Of a stretch of 64,000 nt of DNA, positions 41,726 through 51,226 are shown in pieces. The DNA comes from JAHWKS01 sp964458385. Its GTDB lineage: Bacteria; Planctomycetota; Planctomycetia; Pirellulales; Pirellulaceae. The number at the start of each line of letters is the position of its first letter. Positions within the stretch are counted from its first letter, which is position 1. The stretch is taken from NCBI GenBank assembly GCA_964458385.1, contig CAYWIS010000005.1:7267-71266 (forward strand), written 5' to 3'. The position numbers and the translations under genes are program-made. The notes under the pieces are model-generated. The model searched no databases, was not told the DNA's origin, and saw only the letters and a program-made list of their open reading frames with translations.

Positions 41726-42355
41726 GAGTCGAAGCCCTGTTGGTGGCCCGTAATCGGGGAAAGCGGAGGCGCCGAGACGCCCTGCCGCTAAAAGTTTGTG
41801 AAATATGGCACAAACGAAGGGGCGTGTACATCCCCCACGGATCCAAAAATCTGGGGGCTTTCAGACTAGCCAATTTTGGGCGGAAATCAACAGCTATGAC
41901 CGACAAGCCCATTCCTCTAACAAAACAAGTAGCGGCGGTTGTGCCTCGTGCGCTCGATTCATCACTTTCGAAGCGCGTTGTGTTAGACATTGGCGTTTGG
42001 AACGGGCCTATCCCCTAGGAGGCAGTGCGAAACAGCACACCCCAGACGGCCGTAATCTCGATACGCGTGCTGCGGACCAACTAGAAGCGGAGGTACTTGC
42101 TCGCTGCGAATTATTGCGATCAAAACTTTTTTCAACAAAAACTACGCAACCTGATTGCAAACGGCTAATCACCCGCTACAACCAACTTTGCATTTCTTTT
42201 GTGGACCCTGAGTTAGCCATCCCACCACGGCTACACCGAGCGGGAGGAAGGCAGAAGTTCTGGGACACAACGGAACCGATACCGCGAACGGCGCCGAATG
42301 TAACGGGACGCGCTTTCTGCGAACTTGTCCTCAATCACGAAAAAAGGGACGATCT
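41726..42355. other. 630-base divergent region between nuoH and glnA
   Basis: This should hold the promoters of the complex I run (leftward) and glnA (rightward). Open frames (for example 41805-42359) cross it but translate to unrecognisable sequence. I looked for a sigma-54 site (TGGC-N8-TTGC) and found none. A weak TTGCAA-N16-TACAAC pair lies near 42155-42182. Nothing else stands out. Confidence 0.35.
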
Positions 42356-43780
42356 ATGACGGATATCAAAACTCCTCATGACGTATTGAAGTTGGGACGT
42401 GAGGCCGGCGCTAAAGCGGTCGACTTCCGGTTTATGGATTTTCCCGGCTTGTGGCAACATACTTCGATTCCATTTTCCCGGCTCAAAGAGGAGACATTCG
42501 AAGAGGGGCAGGGGTTTGACGGCTCGAGTATTCGCGGATGGCAGGCGATTAACGAGAGCGACATGCTTCTCGTGCCGGATCCCACAACAGCTTTCATGGA
42601 TCCATTCACGCAAATCCCGACCTTGGTGTTGATCTGCGATATTCAAGATCCGGTAACGGGCGAAGACTACACGCGCGATCCGCGAAACGTGGCCCGCAAG
42701 GCAGTGAACTACCTTCGGAGTACAGGCATAGCTGACACCGCCTTTTTCGGCCCCGAAGCCGAGTTCTTCATATTCGACGATGTGCGTTTTGATCAGCGAA
42801 ACCACGAGGGGTACTATCACATCGATAGTTGTGAAGCCGAGTGGAATCGGGGGCGCCGTGAACAGCCGAACTTGGGCCACAAAATTCGGCACAAAGAAGG
42901 GTACTTCCCTTGCCCTCCTGCTGACCAGTTAATGGACATCCGCAACGAGATGATGCTCACCATGATCGAGTGCGGCATGGACGTCGAAACGCATCATCAT
43001 GAGGTGGGGACGGCCGGTCAGGCCGAAATCGACTTGCGATTCGCCGAATTGGTCAGGATGGCTGACCAATTGGTGATGTACAAGTACATTGTCAAGAATG
43101 TCGCCCGCAAGTATGGCAAGACCGTGACATTCATGCCCAAGCCGATCTTCGGCGACAACGGATCGGGCATGCACACGCACTTTTCCCTTTGGCGCGAAGG
43201 TGAGCCACTTTTTGCCGGCGGCGGATACGCAGGGTTATCGGATATGGCCTTGTACGCGATTGGCGGAATCTTAAAGCATGCGCCGTCAATCATTGCGTTC
43301 TCCAACCCGACTACGAACAGCTATCGTCGTTTGGTGCCCGGCTACGAAGCGCCGGTGAACCTGGCATATTCGCAGCGCAATCGGTCGGCGGCGTGCCGTA
43401 TCCCGATGTATAGTCCCAGCCCGAAAAGTAAACGCATTGAGTTCCGTTGCCCCGATCCGAGTTGCAATCCCTACTTTGTGTTCTCGGCGATCCTGATGGC
43501 TGCGATCGACGGCATTCAGAACAAGATCAGCCCGGGCGATCCGCTTGATAAAGATATTTACGATCTACCGCCCGAAGAGGCCGCCGCCGTACAGAAGACG
43601 CCGGCTTCGCTGGAGGAAGCATTAAACGCGCTGGAAAACAATTACGAGTTCCTTCTCAAAGGCGACGTATTCACCGAGGACGTGATCAAGACATGGATCA
43701 AGTACAAGCGGCAACGCGAGGTCGATCCAATCCGCCTGCGTCCGCATCCTTATGAGTTCTGCTTGTACTACGACGTTTGA
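42356..43780 (+). CDS. glnA: glutamine synthetase, type I
   Basis: A 474-residue cytosolic enzyme that makes glutamine from glutamate, ammonia and ATP, the main route of ammonia assimilation. Family marks are GFDGSSIRGWQAINESDM near the start, FFGPEAEFFIFDDV for metal binding, HHHEVGTAGQAEID, MHTHFSLWREG, and NRSAACRIP with the nucleotide and glutamate site. Tyr402 in DKDIYDLPPEE corresponds to the adenylylated tyrosine of the GSI-beta enzyme, so control by GlnE is likely though no glnE or glnB is nearby. AAGGGA precedes ATG 42356. A strong terminator follows. Confidence 0.97.
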   Translation: MTDIKTPHDVLKLGREAGAKAVDFRFMDFPGLWQHTSIPFSRLKEETFEEGQGFDGSSIRGWQAINESDMLLVPDPTTAFMDPFTQIPTLVLICDIQDPVTGEDYTRDPRNVARKAVNYLRSTGIADTAFFGPEAEFFIFDDVRFDQRNHEGYYHIDSCEAEWNRGRREQPNLGHKIRHKEGYFPCPPADQLMDIRNEMMLTMIECGMDVETHHHEVGTAGQAEIDLRFAELVRMADQLVMYKYIVKNVARKYGKTVTFMPKPIFGDNGSGMHTHFSLWREGEPLFAGGGYAGLSDMALYAIGGILKHAPSIIAFSNPTTNSYRRLVPGYEAPVNLAYSQRNRSAACRIPMYSPSPKSKRIEFRCPDPSCNPYFVFSAILMAAIDGIQNKISPGDPLDKDIYDLPPEEAAAVQKTPASLEEALNALENNYEFLLKGDVFTEDVIKTWIKYKRQREVDPIRLRPHPYEFCLYYDV

Positions 43781-43797
43781 TGGCTTTGACGCCACGG

Positions 43798-43843
43798 AAC
43801 GACCGGGAGGGGCGGACTGCTTCTCCCGGTCGTTTCATTTTTT
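43798..43843 (+). terminator. rho-independent terminator of glnA
   Basis: A 12-base perfect stem (AACGACCGGGAG, 43798-43809, with CTCCCGGTCGTT, 43823-43834) encloses 13 bases, and CATTTTTT follows. It ends 63 bases past the glnA stop and makes glnA a single-gene transcript. Confidence 0.92.
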
Positions 43844-43986
43844 GGCAGGAAAGTTGCGATTGCCGACCGGCGTGCGTAAGCTCTACTTCGACCTAGCTAA
43901 GAGTTCGTTATTTCCTCGGCGATTGCCAACCTTTTGCGGCAATTTTATCATTTTCTGTCGTTCCATCTATTTTGAGGATCATCTCT

Positions 43987-44898
43987 ATGTACTCGTCCCG
44001 CGTCCGGACTTCTGGCTTCACCTTGGTGGAGTTACTGGTGGTAATTGCCATCATTGGAATATTGGTCGCCTTACTCCTCCCTGCGGTGCAAGCCGCACGT
44101 GAGGCAGCACGACGCACCGAGTGTTCCAATCATTTAAAGCAGATCGGGTTGGCAATTCACAACCATCACGACACATACAACTATCTGCCTCATGGCGGCC
44201 AACATTGGAGCTATGCTCCGACTTATAATTCGGCAGGCGTCCCGGAAGTCGGTTCAGGACAACTGGCGGGCTGGGGTTTTCAGATTCTTCCCTATCTAGA
44301 GCAGTATCAAGTTTGGGAAGGGGCGAACAAAGCGAATAACGATGAACGGCAAATACAGGCAATGGGCGCCGTCGTCGAAGCTTTCTTTTGCCCAAGCCGT
44401 CGTTCGCCGCAGGCTCTTCCGCCACAGGCCAGTTGGTACGGTCCCAGCGGGACGTACGCCCATTCTCCCACCGACTACGCCGGGTGTTGCGCCCAGTCCG
44501 CCAATGTCGGCGCCATCGTGCAGAACCCCAATACGACAACGCCCAACACAAACAGCTCGTTTCTCATAAGCTTTGCGGGAATTACTGACGGAACCGCGAA
44601 CGTGATGATGATCGGCGAGAAACGGTTGAACCGCACGCTTTTGGGCACCTACCAAACAGATGATAACGAGGGCTATACCTGCGGGTGGGACCACGACGCG
44701 ATACGGGCATCGAACCAAACTCCATTGCCTGATCCTAAGTCGGGTGATGGGCAACAGCGGTTTGGCTCATCGCACCCGGGCGGCTTTATGAGCGTGTTTG
44801 TTGACGGGAGCGTACATTTCATCAGCTATACGATCGACCTGACGACGTTCCAACGTTTGGGCGAACGGGGCGATGGAAATCCAATTACCCTTCCTTGA
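43987..44898 (+). CDS. DUF1559 pilin-like protein
   Basis: A 303-residue protein with a type IV pilin/pseudopilin N-terminus: basic leader, then SGFTLVELLVVIAIIGILVA with the prepilin cleavage site before Phe and a Glu at position five. DUF1559 follows (AREAARRTECSNHLKQIGLA, then HNHHDTYNYLPHGG) and ends with DGSVHFIS close to the C-terminus, both typical. These proteins are numerous in planctomycetes and probably sit in the inner membrane or a pseudopilus; function unknown. ATG 43987 has GAGGA nine bases upstream. The next gene, a lipoprotein, starts nine bases after the stop, a common pairing. Confidence 0.93.
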   Translation: MYSSRVRTSGFTLVELLVVIAIIGILVALLLPAVQAAREAARRTECSNHLKQIGLAIHNHHDTYNYLPHGGQHWSYAPTYNSAGVPEVGSGQLAGWGFQILPYLEQYQVWEGANKANNDERQIQAMGAVVEAFFCPSRRSPQALPPQASWYGPSGTYAHSPTDYAGCCAQSANVGAIVQNPNTTTPNTNSSFLISFAGITDGTANVMMIGEKRLNRTLLGTYQTDDNEGYTCGWDHDAIRASNQTPLPDPKSGDGQQRFGSSHPGGFMSVFVDGSVHFISYTIDLTTFQRLGERGDGNPITLP

Positions 44899-44907
44899 GA
44901 AAGAATC

Positions 44908-45354
44908 ATGAAGAATAGGATTTCTGTGCTGGGGGCGGCTTTGGTTCTTGGCAGCGTTTGCATTGGTTGCAGCGAAGGACCAACATATGAACCAGGAGTC
45001 ATCGTCAAAGGCAAGCTCTTGCATGCCGGCGCTCCCCTTCAGGCTCCTCAGAATATTCCTGGTGCTACAGTGAACGTGCAACTAACGCCCGTCAATCCTG
45101 GGAGTGGCGCCGAACCGTGGACCGCCCCCTTAGCAGCGGATGGGGCATTCGAGATCGTTGGCGCCCAGAACGGGATCAAGCCAGGACGGTATAAAGTCGG
45201 CTTATCACAAGCGACGTACCTTGAGGATCAGAAGCTTGCCACACAATTTTCGCCTGAGAATACGCCGATTGAGGTTGAAGTCCCGGCCGACAAGATTGGC
45301 GACACGCACGATTTAGGCGTAATCGACCTTGCAGAGGCGGCGAAGCGAAACTAA
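44908..45354 (+). CDS. small lipoprotein, partner of DUF1559 protein
   Basis: A 148-residue lipoprotein: signal peptide with lipobox VCIGC, then a beta-sandwich-like domain with a transthyretin or carboxypeptidase-regulatory look (VIVKGKLLHAGAPL near the start, LAADGAFEIVG and PGRYKVGLSQ in the middle). It follows the DUF1559 gene with AGAAAG before ATG 44908, so it is translated from the same transcript. Many DUF1559 genes have such a partner, which suggests that they act together at the membrane. No reaction known. Confidence 0.82.
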   Translation: MKNRISVLGAALVLGSVCIGCSEGPTYEPGVIVKGKLLHAGAPLQAPQNIPGATVNVQLTPVNPGSGAEPWTAPLAADGAFEIVGAQNGIKPGRYKVGLSQATYLEDQKLATQFSPENTPIEVEVPADKIGDTHDLGVIDLAEAAKRN

Positions 45355-45577
45355 CGCTTCGTGTGTTCTACGTCGGTTCCCGTTATGGACCGGAACCGAT
45401 ACCCGAATCGGGAAGCACTGGCCTTTACATTGGATTCCTGCCTGGCGATGTCTTCTCCATCATCGCCACGTAAGTCGCGACCGCGAACTTGATGTAGCAA
45501 GCAACAATTGCGCAGGTCATGCCGAACCACGATCGCGCGCGATCATTGGCGCCTCCGCAACGTTCTCTACACGGCAA
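45355..45577. other. convergent spacer with hairpins
   Basis: TCGGTTCC (45371-45378) pairs with GGAACCGA (45390-45397), and CCCGA/TCGGG follows at 45400-45410; these may stop transcription from the lipoprotein gene, though there is no T-run. A 14-bp palindrome GATCGCGCGCGATC lies at 45531-45544. No gene seen. Confidence 0.4.
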
Positions 45578-46234
45578 TTAGTTGCCCAGCGTGGCGCGGT
45601 CGGACGCCACGTCCTCTTGAATATCGTACTCGTGGAAGTTGCGGACGATATTCTCGGCCAGTACGCGAATGAAAGCGCGTTTGAACTTCGATTCCGAAAT
45701 GTCCGTGACCGGCTGGGCGCCGCGGGCAGGAAAGGTGAAGTCCTCTAAAACGGTGTGATACACCTTGCTCCCATTTAGACTCATATCGAACACGGAGATT
45801 TCGGCATCGGCATGGCCCTTATACAGCGTGGAGCCTTCGTGGAGGCTAAACCGCATTAGGTCAATCGCTAAAACACAATCTGCTTTCACGCCGCGGCCAA
45901 TTTGTAAGTAGTCGTACTGCCAATTGTTGCGGTCGATCCAGTTGGCCACTTCGCTGTGCGGTACGACCTTGATGTCTTTCACCCGGGCACGGAGCAACCC
46001 TTCGACTTGGCGCGACAGCATTACCGCGTTCGATCCCGGGCCATAGTCATCATTCGGCGACACGCAAACGACGGCTACACGCTTACCAACGAGGCCATCG
46101 TATGCGGCCGGAATCGTCGCCCCGCGGACTACATACAACAAATGATTGACGATGGCGCATCCGCCAAAGCACGACAGCACCAAGGCCAGCCCCGTTACAG
46201 TCAAGGTCCGGCGGCCAAAAGTATTGGTCAGCAT
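45578..46234 (-). CDS. planctomycete lipoprotein of unknown function
   Basis: A 218-residue lipoprotein. From ATG 46234 the signal peptide reads TLTVTGLALVLSCFGGCAIV, with the lipobox Cys in FGGC. The mature part holds RVAVVCVSPND, a probable first strand, then a helix and the middle segment KVVPHSEVANWIDRNNWQYD. This layout recalls lipoproteins that bind partners in envelope assembly, but I do not recognise the family. The DUF2752 gene lies 33 bases upstream on the same strand, so they may form a unit. Confidence 0.65.
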   Translation of the reverse strand: MLTNTFGRRTLTVTGLALVLSCFGGCAIVNHLLYVVRGATIPAAYDGLVGKRVAVVCVSPNDDYGPGSNAVMLSRQVEGLLRARVKDIKVVPHSEVANWIDRNNWQYDYLQIGRGVKADCVLAIDLMRFSLHEGSTLYKGHADAEISVFDMSLNGSKVYHTVLEDFTFPARGAQPVTDISESKFKRAFIRVLAENIVRNFHEYDIQEDVASDRATLGN

Positions 46235-46267
46235 GGCGTTCCCTCGCCTGAGTTGCTCCTGCAACGT

Positions 46268-46735
46268 TCATCTTGTGAAAATGATCCGCACAACCCAGTC
46301 CGCCAAAGTCACGGCCACAATGCCTGCTGTGACCGCGACGGCAACCGATTCACGCGGACGCCCCCAAAACCACCACCCGCGAATGCCCGATACAAGCATC
46401 CAAGGCCCTAGTCCTGCCGCCGCAATCCCCAACGCAACTCCACCCACGTTAGCCGCCATTGCCGATGCGAATTGTCCTCGCATCAAATGCGCCCAAGCGG
46501 TTGTCATTCCACACGAAGGACACCGCACTCCCGCCAACGTCTGAAACGTACACGGCGGCAACCCAAGCTGACGATGGGTGCCGTATCCGCGTTGGTCCGG
46601 CTGTAGCACAGCGGCAGTCGCCAGCAGTGTCAGCAACAGGGCCCCCAGCGCAACCAGACCGATCCGTACTAGAAGCGGAATCCCGAACGGGGAGGTCTGG
46701 CGCGTAGGAAATTGCGCGGAGTTTGTCGGAATCAC
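46268..46735 (-). CDS. DUF2752 membrane protein
   Basis: A 155-residue membrane protein of the DUF2752 family. The hallmark is CPSCGMTTAWAHLMRGQF, a CxxC motif followed by Gly-Met-Thr, located between the first helix (LVRIGLVALGALLLTLLATA) and two later ones. An upstream Cys also lies in LPPCTF. The family is widespread, always small and membrane-bound, with unknown role; the cysteine pair suggests metal or thiol chemistry. It probably shares a transcript with the lipoprotein gene after it. Confidence 0.88.
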   Translation of the reverse strand: MIPTNSAQFPTRQTSPFGIPLLVRIGLVALGALLLTLLATAAVLQPDQRGYGTHRQLGLPPCTFQTLAGVRCPSCGMTTAWAHLMRGQFASAMAANVGGVALGIAAAGLGPWMLVSGIRGWWFWGRPRESVAVAVTAGIVAVTLADWVVRIIFTR

Positions 46736-46970
46736 GGAAATGGCGCGGAAGGTTAGCGAAATACGCTGCGCAGGGCAAGTGCGAATGCCTCATCTATGGG
46801 CGGCAAGAGTACGTCAAGCGTATTATAGCCCTAGATCAGGTCTTAGCGACGTCTTAAGCGCCGAAGCGTACCGCTAACCGTTAGAGGAATAGCTGCGAAG
46901 CTCCTTCCCCGTAAATACGGCCAGAAAAGACAAACAGTGCGCGCCACTGGACGCCTAACCCCTCGGCTGT

Positions 46971-47630
46971 CTATTTATTTTGGCCGTAGATCAATTGCAT
47001 GACTTCCGCGCGGGTTGAGAGATTCGAACGGAAGATCCCCTTCATGGCCGAGGTAACGCACAGGCTTCCCGGTTTGCGGATGCCGCGAATGGTCATACAG
47101 GTATGGGTGGCCTCCACGACCACACCGACCCCTTTGGCGCCCAATTCCTCTACCAGCAGGTTCGCAATCTGTTCCGTCATGCGCTCCTGCACTTGCGGCC
47201 GCCGCGAGACAACTTCTACCACACGGGCCAGCTTACTTAAACCGATCACCTTGCCCGAGGGAAGGTAACCAATGTGCGCTTTGCCCATGAACGGCAGCAA
47301 GTGATGCTCGCACACACTTTCAAACGTGATATCGCGCACAAGCACGATCTCATCGTACTTTTCAGTAAAGAACTTCTGAAGGTGCTCGCGCGGATCTTGG
47401 TGCAATCCACGGAAAAGCTCAGCATACATGCGGGCGACGCGGGCGGGTGTTTCCTTAAGTCCCTCGCGGTTAGGATCTTCACCGACTGCCGCGAGGATCT
47501 CCCGCACGGCGCGTTCAATACGCGGCAGATCTACGGACGCGGCGCCAGCAGCCAAAGGTACTTCGTCCGGCCCGAGTTCACCCATAATCGATCCGGCGAG
47601 CGTTTCACTTTTTTCCGACGGAGATTCCAT
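46971..47630 (-). CDS. folE: GTP cyclohydrolase I
   Basis: A 219-residue cytosolic enzyme that converts GTP to dihydroneopterin triphosphate, the first step of folate (or tetrahydrobiopterin) synthesis. The core spans about 42-219: REGLKETPARVARMY, then the zinc ligands in SVCEHHLLPF, the KVIGLSKLARVVEVVSRRPQ segment, and the second zinc cysteine in HTCMTIRGIRKPGS. ATG 47630 gives MESPSEKSETL; the frame extends upstream to 47762 with a poorly conserved leader. Full length; no other folate gene is nearby. Confidence 0.95.
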   Translation of the reverse strand: MESPSEKSETLAGSIMGELGPDEVPLAAGAASVDLPRIERAVREILAAVGEDPNREGLKETPARVARMYAELFRGLHQDPREHLQKFFTEKYDEIVLVRDITFESVCEHHLLPFMGKAHIGYLPSGKVIGLSKLARVVEVVSRRPQVQERMTEQIANLLVEELGAKGVGVVVEATHTCMTIRGIRKPGSLCVTSAMKGIFRSNLSTRAEVMQLIYGQNK

Positions 47631-47789
47631 GTTACGTTGATGAGCGAAACGTCGCGCCGCTACGCAACCCCAGATTACGTCACGATTTGTTGAACAACCA
47701 ATGGTTTCATCGTAGGCGCCATATGCCCCCTGGTCAACCCGATGAAGCAACGGGTTGACCACAACAAAGTACGGCGACAGCGATGCCGA

Positions 47790-49052
47790 CTACCACATGC
47801 CGACAATACCCGCCACGGGCCCATGGTAGACAACCTCGCCGCTGTGGTCGATTTCCAGCGGTTGGAAGACGAGCGTATTCGGGCCTCCTGCAGGGGTTGT
47901 GACCCGCACGCCTTCGGGAATGATGTTCTCGGCTGCCAGGGCCAAGCTGTCAAACCAGAGCGCTTGATATCCAAGCCGCACAGCCAAGTTGGGCGTTACA
48001 AGGTAATGCATGACGAGTGATAGGTCGCCGCCAAACGTAGTTTTCTCTGCGTCGGCGGAATCGGCGAATGCGCCCACGACGGCGGCTCCTTGCGTTTGCT
48101 GGTAGCGCAGGCGGTGTTCAATGTCGTTGTGATAGATCGCTCCCCGGATATCGAAGTCCAACCACATCCGCCGTTCGACGAGAAATCGCGCCCGATATCC
48201 CAGTTGTAGGCCGATCATGTCATTTTCGACCTTGTTGCCTAACAACACGCCCGCGCCGCCGGCGGGAACTGTTGAGGCGGTTTCGTACGTTAGCTCTTCG
48301 CCGATAGTGGTATACCGCAGGCCCAACGACACCGCCGATTCGAGGTTCCGAAATCGCGGAATATCGACAAGCACGTTGGACTCGATGCTGTCGTAACTGG
48401 TTTGTAGGCTCAATCGCGCCGAGTTATTGAAGTCCAACCCGACAATCCCCGCAGGGCCACCATCAAAGTTCAACGCCGGGTCGCCGAAGCGGCTAAACGG
48501 TGAGAACAGATTGCCTTCTGTACCTAGATCATTGGGGGTAAAGTCGCGGGCCGTATCGGTGTCCGCCCAATGCTGGAAACCTTGGAACATCGTCTCCACG
48601 CGGTAGATCTCGTTTACGCGTCCGCCAAGAAGCAACCGCAGACCGCCCTGGAACTCCATGTCAAGGGTCTGGGTTCCCAGGACAATGGGGCCTTGTTGGT
48701 CCAACGCTTGAAATGCGACATCGCGGGCAGTGTCACGGAATAGCGGGGCGTAGTCGGCCTGAACGTACAACCACGAGTCTGGCGAACCAGGATACAAATA
48801 GCACCGCATATCAAAGCACGGATCGACGTCGTGCGGTTTATACACACACGGATGCTGTTCGATGATCACCGCGGGCGGGATTGATCCGTCGCCGGTCAGG
48901 CTAGGCTCGCCGGGAAGGTATCCTCCCGGCGTCATCGTCGCATGAGGATCGCAGTTGCACGGCTCGGCCGCCGCGACGGTTGCCGATAGCCTGAACGCAC
49001 CGCAGATTAGGAGCAACGCCGTTAGGCGTCCGGCGAACGAGAAAACACGCAT
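47790..49052 (-). CDS. BBP7-family outer-membrane beta-barrel protein
   Basis: A 420-residue exported protein with a signal peptide (AGRLTALLLICGAFRLSATVAAA). From about 90 to the end it shows alternating beta strands, as in BBP7 barrels of planctomycetes: WLYVQADYAPLFRDTA at the first strand, LDFNNSARLSLQTSYDSIES mid-way, and a C-terminal strand ending VAGIVGMW with an aromatic last residue. A cysteine cluster lies just after the signal peptide (EPCNCDPH, then PCFDMRCYL). ATG 49052 has GAAGG upstream; codons further upstream are unlikely. A second BBP7 gene lies 256 bases upstream on the same strand. Confidence 0.85.
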   Translation of the reverse strand: MRVFSFAGRLTALLLICGAFRLSATVAAAEPCNCDPHATMTPGGYLPGEPSLTGDGSIPPAVIIEQHPCVYKPHDVDPCFDMRCYLYPGSPDSWLYVQADYAPLFRDTARDVAFQALDQQGPIVLGTQTLDMEFQGGLRLLLGGRVNEIYRVETMFQGFQHWADTDTARDFTPNDLGTEGNLFSPFSRFGDPALNFDGGPAGIVGLDFNNSARLSLQTSYDSIESNVLVDIPRFRNLESAVSLGLRYTTIGEELTYETASTVPAGGAGVLLGNKVENDMIGLQLGYRARFLVERRMWLDFDIRGAIYHNDIEHRLRYQQTQGAAVVGAFADSADAEKTTFGGDLSLVMHYLVTPNLAVRLGYQALWFDSLALAAENIIPEGVRVTTPAGGPNTLVFQPLEIDHSGEVVYHGPVAGIVGMW

Positions 49053-49264
49053 CGTCGCTACCTTCGTCGCGGGCCATAGAACTGGAAAAAGACGAAAACC
49101 TATGCAATTAGGTTCGGCGATTTCCTTCGGAGTCATCAGCACGTTCGGAGTTGTCGGCGCCATCCTCGCAATCGATACAAATTAACAATGCAAAACCGCT
49201 TCCTCGCAGGGGCGCGCACGTTGCCATCTCGTGCGGGTCCCAAGAGGAAGCGGTGGGCAATGAG

Positions 49265-49299
49265 AAAAGCCGTCTGGCGATTGTTCACCAGACGGCTTT
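49265..49299 (-). terminator. terminator after the second BBP7 gene
   Basis: A 12-base stem (AAAGCCGTCTGG, 49266-49277, with CCAGACGGCTTT, 49288-49299) around ten bases, followed on the minus strand by TTTT. It lies ten bases past the stop of the gene at 49309 and separates the two BBP7 genes. Confidence 0.85.
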
Positions 49300-49308
49300 C
49301 CCTTTGAG

Positions 49309-50721
49309 TTACCAAGTGTATTCAAAACCGCCGTAGAAGCCGTGATAGAACACGCTGCCGTTGTGGTTGACGTGTGCTTCGCGTCCTACAACGCGGAAGT
49401 CGGGATTGAAGTTCTCGGGAGCCAAGGCGACCCCTTCGATCACCAGGAACTGGTAACCCAGGCGAAGTGTCACGCGTTCCGTAGCTTCGATAATCGCCTC
49501 GGCGCCCCCTTCACCCACGAACGCTACATCTTGGTCGCCCGCAAACTCGGAGAAATGTTGGTTCAATGTGGGGTCCGGTGGGCGGACCAGGAAAATGTCG
49601 GTCTTGTTTTCGGCGCGAACGCTATACAGACCTGCCTTGAGGTTGCCTCCGATCTTCAATCCGGGGATGATGCACAGCAGCAAATCGCCACCGATCTGAC
49701 CGCCAATCAAGTCGTTGGTTGTATTGATCAGGTAAGACGTTGTGCCAATCACCGGATCGCCTGCCTGGATGAAGTACAGGAAGTTTTCATCCAAGGTGAG
49801 GTACCTGGCGCCTGCCAACAGCGAACTATGGAAGCGGCAATTGGGCGAAACCCAACGACGTCGGATATTCAGTTCCCAGTTGTGCAGTTCTGACTCGTAG
49901 TTGATCGACTGGAAGTTAGAGTTATTAACTTCGGGCAGGTTCACAATGTTGATGAGGCCGAAGTTGCTAATGGCCGAAAACAGGTTATTGGTGTCGCTCG
50001 TAACGGCCGCGGCGGTATCCCACTCGAGTAAACCGAAGTAGCCGCCTTCCAGATTGGTTCCGGGGCCGATCAAGTAGGCGCCCATAATTCGCATGCCAGG
50101 AGCACCATCGAAATCCAGGTTGTTGGTGCTCAGGACGATCGGCCCGTCAATGCCCTCCGAGGCGAAGTTTACCTCGCGCGACACATCTTCACGAACCAAG
50201 TACATGGCTTCGGCCTGAATGTCCCACCACCGTGGGTTGCAGCAGCCGGCGGTGCCCTGCGGGCCGTGCTTGCTCCAGATCCCTTGGCCGTCATTGCAGC
50301 CAATGCCATATGGAGTGGTTACGCCGAGTTGTCCCAAACCGCCAAAACCTGCGCCTCCTAGCACTCCACAACTGCCGCACTGACCACAGCCATGGCAGCC
50401 TTGGAGTAATCCCTGGGCGGGCCCTCCGCCGCATGCCTGACAGCCAGCTCCGCCGCAACCCGGGCAGCCCTGGAAACCTGCTTGCATGACGTACGGGTCA
50501 TACGCGGCCATTGGGGCGTTATAGCCCGCTGTCATGCCGGGATGCCCGTAGGGTCCACCCACCGGTGGTGGAGCGCCATACGGCGGATAATAGGCCTGTT
50601 GAACGGGATAACCAGCGGCGACGGGGTAGTACGGCGAGGGCGCCATTTGAGCGTTGGTGTGCGCTATCGCCAGGAGCATCCCGGCCAACGGCGCTACAAT
50701 CCAGGCAAGGCTCCGCTTCAT
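49309..50721 (-). CDS. BBP7-family outer-membrane protein with CxxC-rich front
   Basis: A 470-residue exported protein. After the signal peptide (SLAWIVAPLAGMLLAIAHTNA) comes a Pro/Tyr/Gly-rich region to about 80. Residues 86-118 then hold four CxxC pairs in a Gly-rich stretch (C86, C89, C94, C97, C109, C112, C115, C118), with further Cys at 142, 160 and 161. The barrel follows from about 165 (WWDIQAEAMYLVRED) and ends YHGFYGGFEYTW, an aromatic final strand. It is likely in the outer membrane with the cysteine region outside or in the wall, where metal binding or disulfide cross-links are possible. ATG 50721 is clear. Confidence 0.85.
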   Translation of the reverse strand: MKRSLAWIVAPLAGMLLAIAHTNAQMAPSPYYPVAAGYPVQQAYYPPYGAPPPVGGPYGHPGMTAGYNAPMAAYDPYVMQAGFQGCPGCGGAGCQACGGGPAQGLLQGCHGCGQCGSCGVLGGAGFGGLGQLGVTTPYGIGCNDGQGIWSKHGPQGTAGCCNPRWWDIQAEAMYLVREDVSREVNFASEGIDGPIVLSTNNLDFDGAPGMRIMGAYLIGPGTNLEGGYFGLLEWDTAAAVTSDTNNLFSAISNFGLINIVNLPEVNNSNFQSINYESELHNWELNIRRRWVSPNCRFHSSLLAGARYLTLDENFLYFIQAGDPVIGTTSYLINTTNDLIGGQIGGDLLLCIIPGLKIGGNLKAGLYSVRAENKTDIFLVRPPDPTLNQHFSEFAGDQDVAFVGEGGAEAIIEATERVTLRLGYQFLVIEGVALAPENFNPDFRVVGREAHVNHNGSVFYHGFYGGFEYTW

Positions 50722-51226
50722 CAGTTTGCCTCCGACACGGAATCATTCGTGCGACTCAGCCTGTCCCGGGTCCGCCCAAGCAATGGCGACCTGCGGGCCG
50801 GCGGCCACGTCTGGTGCGTTCCATAGAGCGCGAACCGCCGCGCAATACAATGTCACGCTACAACCGATCGGCCCGGCAGAACGGGAATAATCAGAAGTTT
50901 CCTATTTGGCGGCAGAAATTTCCCCGTATCACCACTTGTCGCAAATTTCCCATTTTGAACGGCGCGGTGTGCGGCGGGTGGCGTGTGGGGCGCTTGAAGT
51001 AAGCCAGTTGAGCCGAGGTGAAGGTTTGCAGGCACACAGCTATATGGGAACTTCAACTGCCGTCAGAGGTTAAAGCAATTGGGGAAAAAGAAGGTTTGGC
51101 CGCTGCTTCTACTTGGGAGACACGGTGAAGCACGCTTCTACCCTGCCTTTTTTTCCAAAGTGCGTTATCATTACCTCCTTTACGACCGATTTTTGTCGCA
51201 TTCCCGTATTTCGGACGTTGATGATT
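50722..51226. other. 505-base divergent region
   Basis: The spacer separates the second BBP7 gene from the glucose-dehydrogenase-like gene. Several short open frames exist but none resembles a known protein. A purine-rich stretch (GGGGAAAAAGAAGG, 51081-51094) is seen, and I recognise no promoter, RNA or repeat. Confidence 0.35.

Noticed and set aside
41805..42359. 184-codon frame ending at the glnA start
   Set aside because: Unrecognisable sequence with irregular composition and no ribosome site; treated as part of the leader region.
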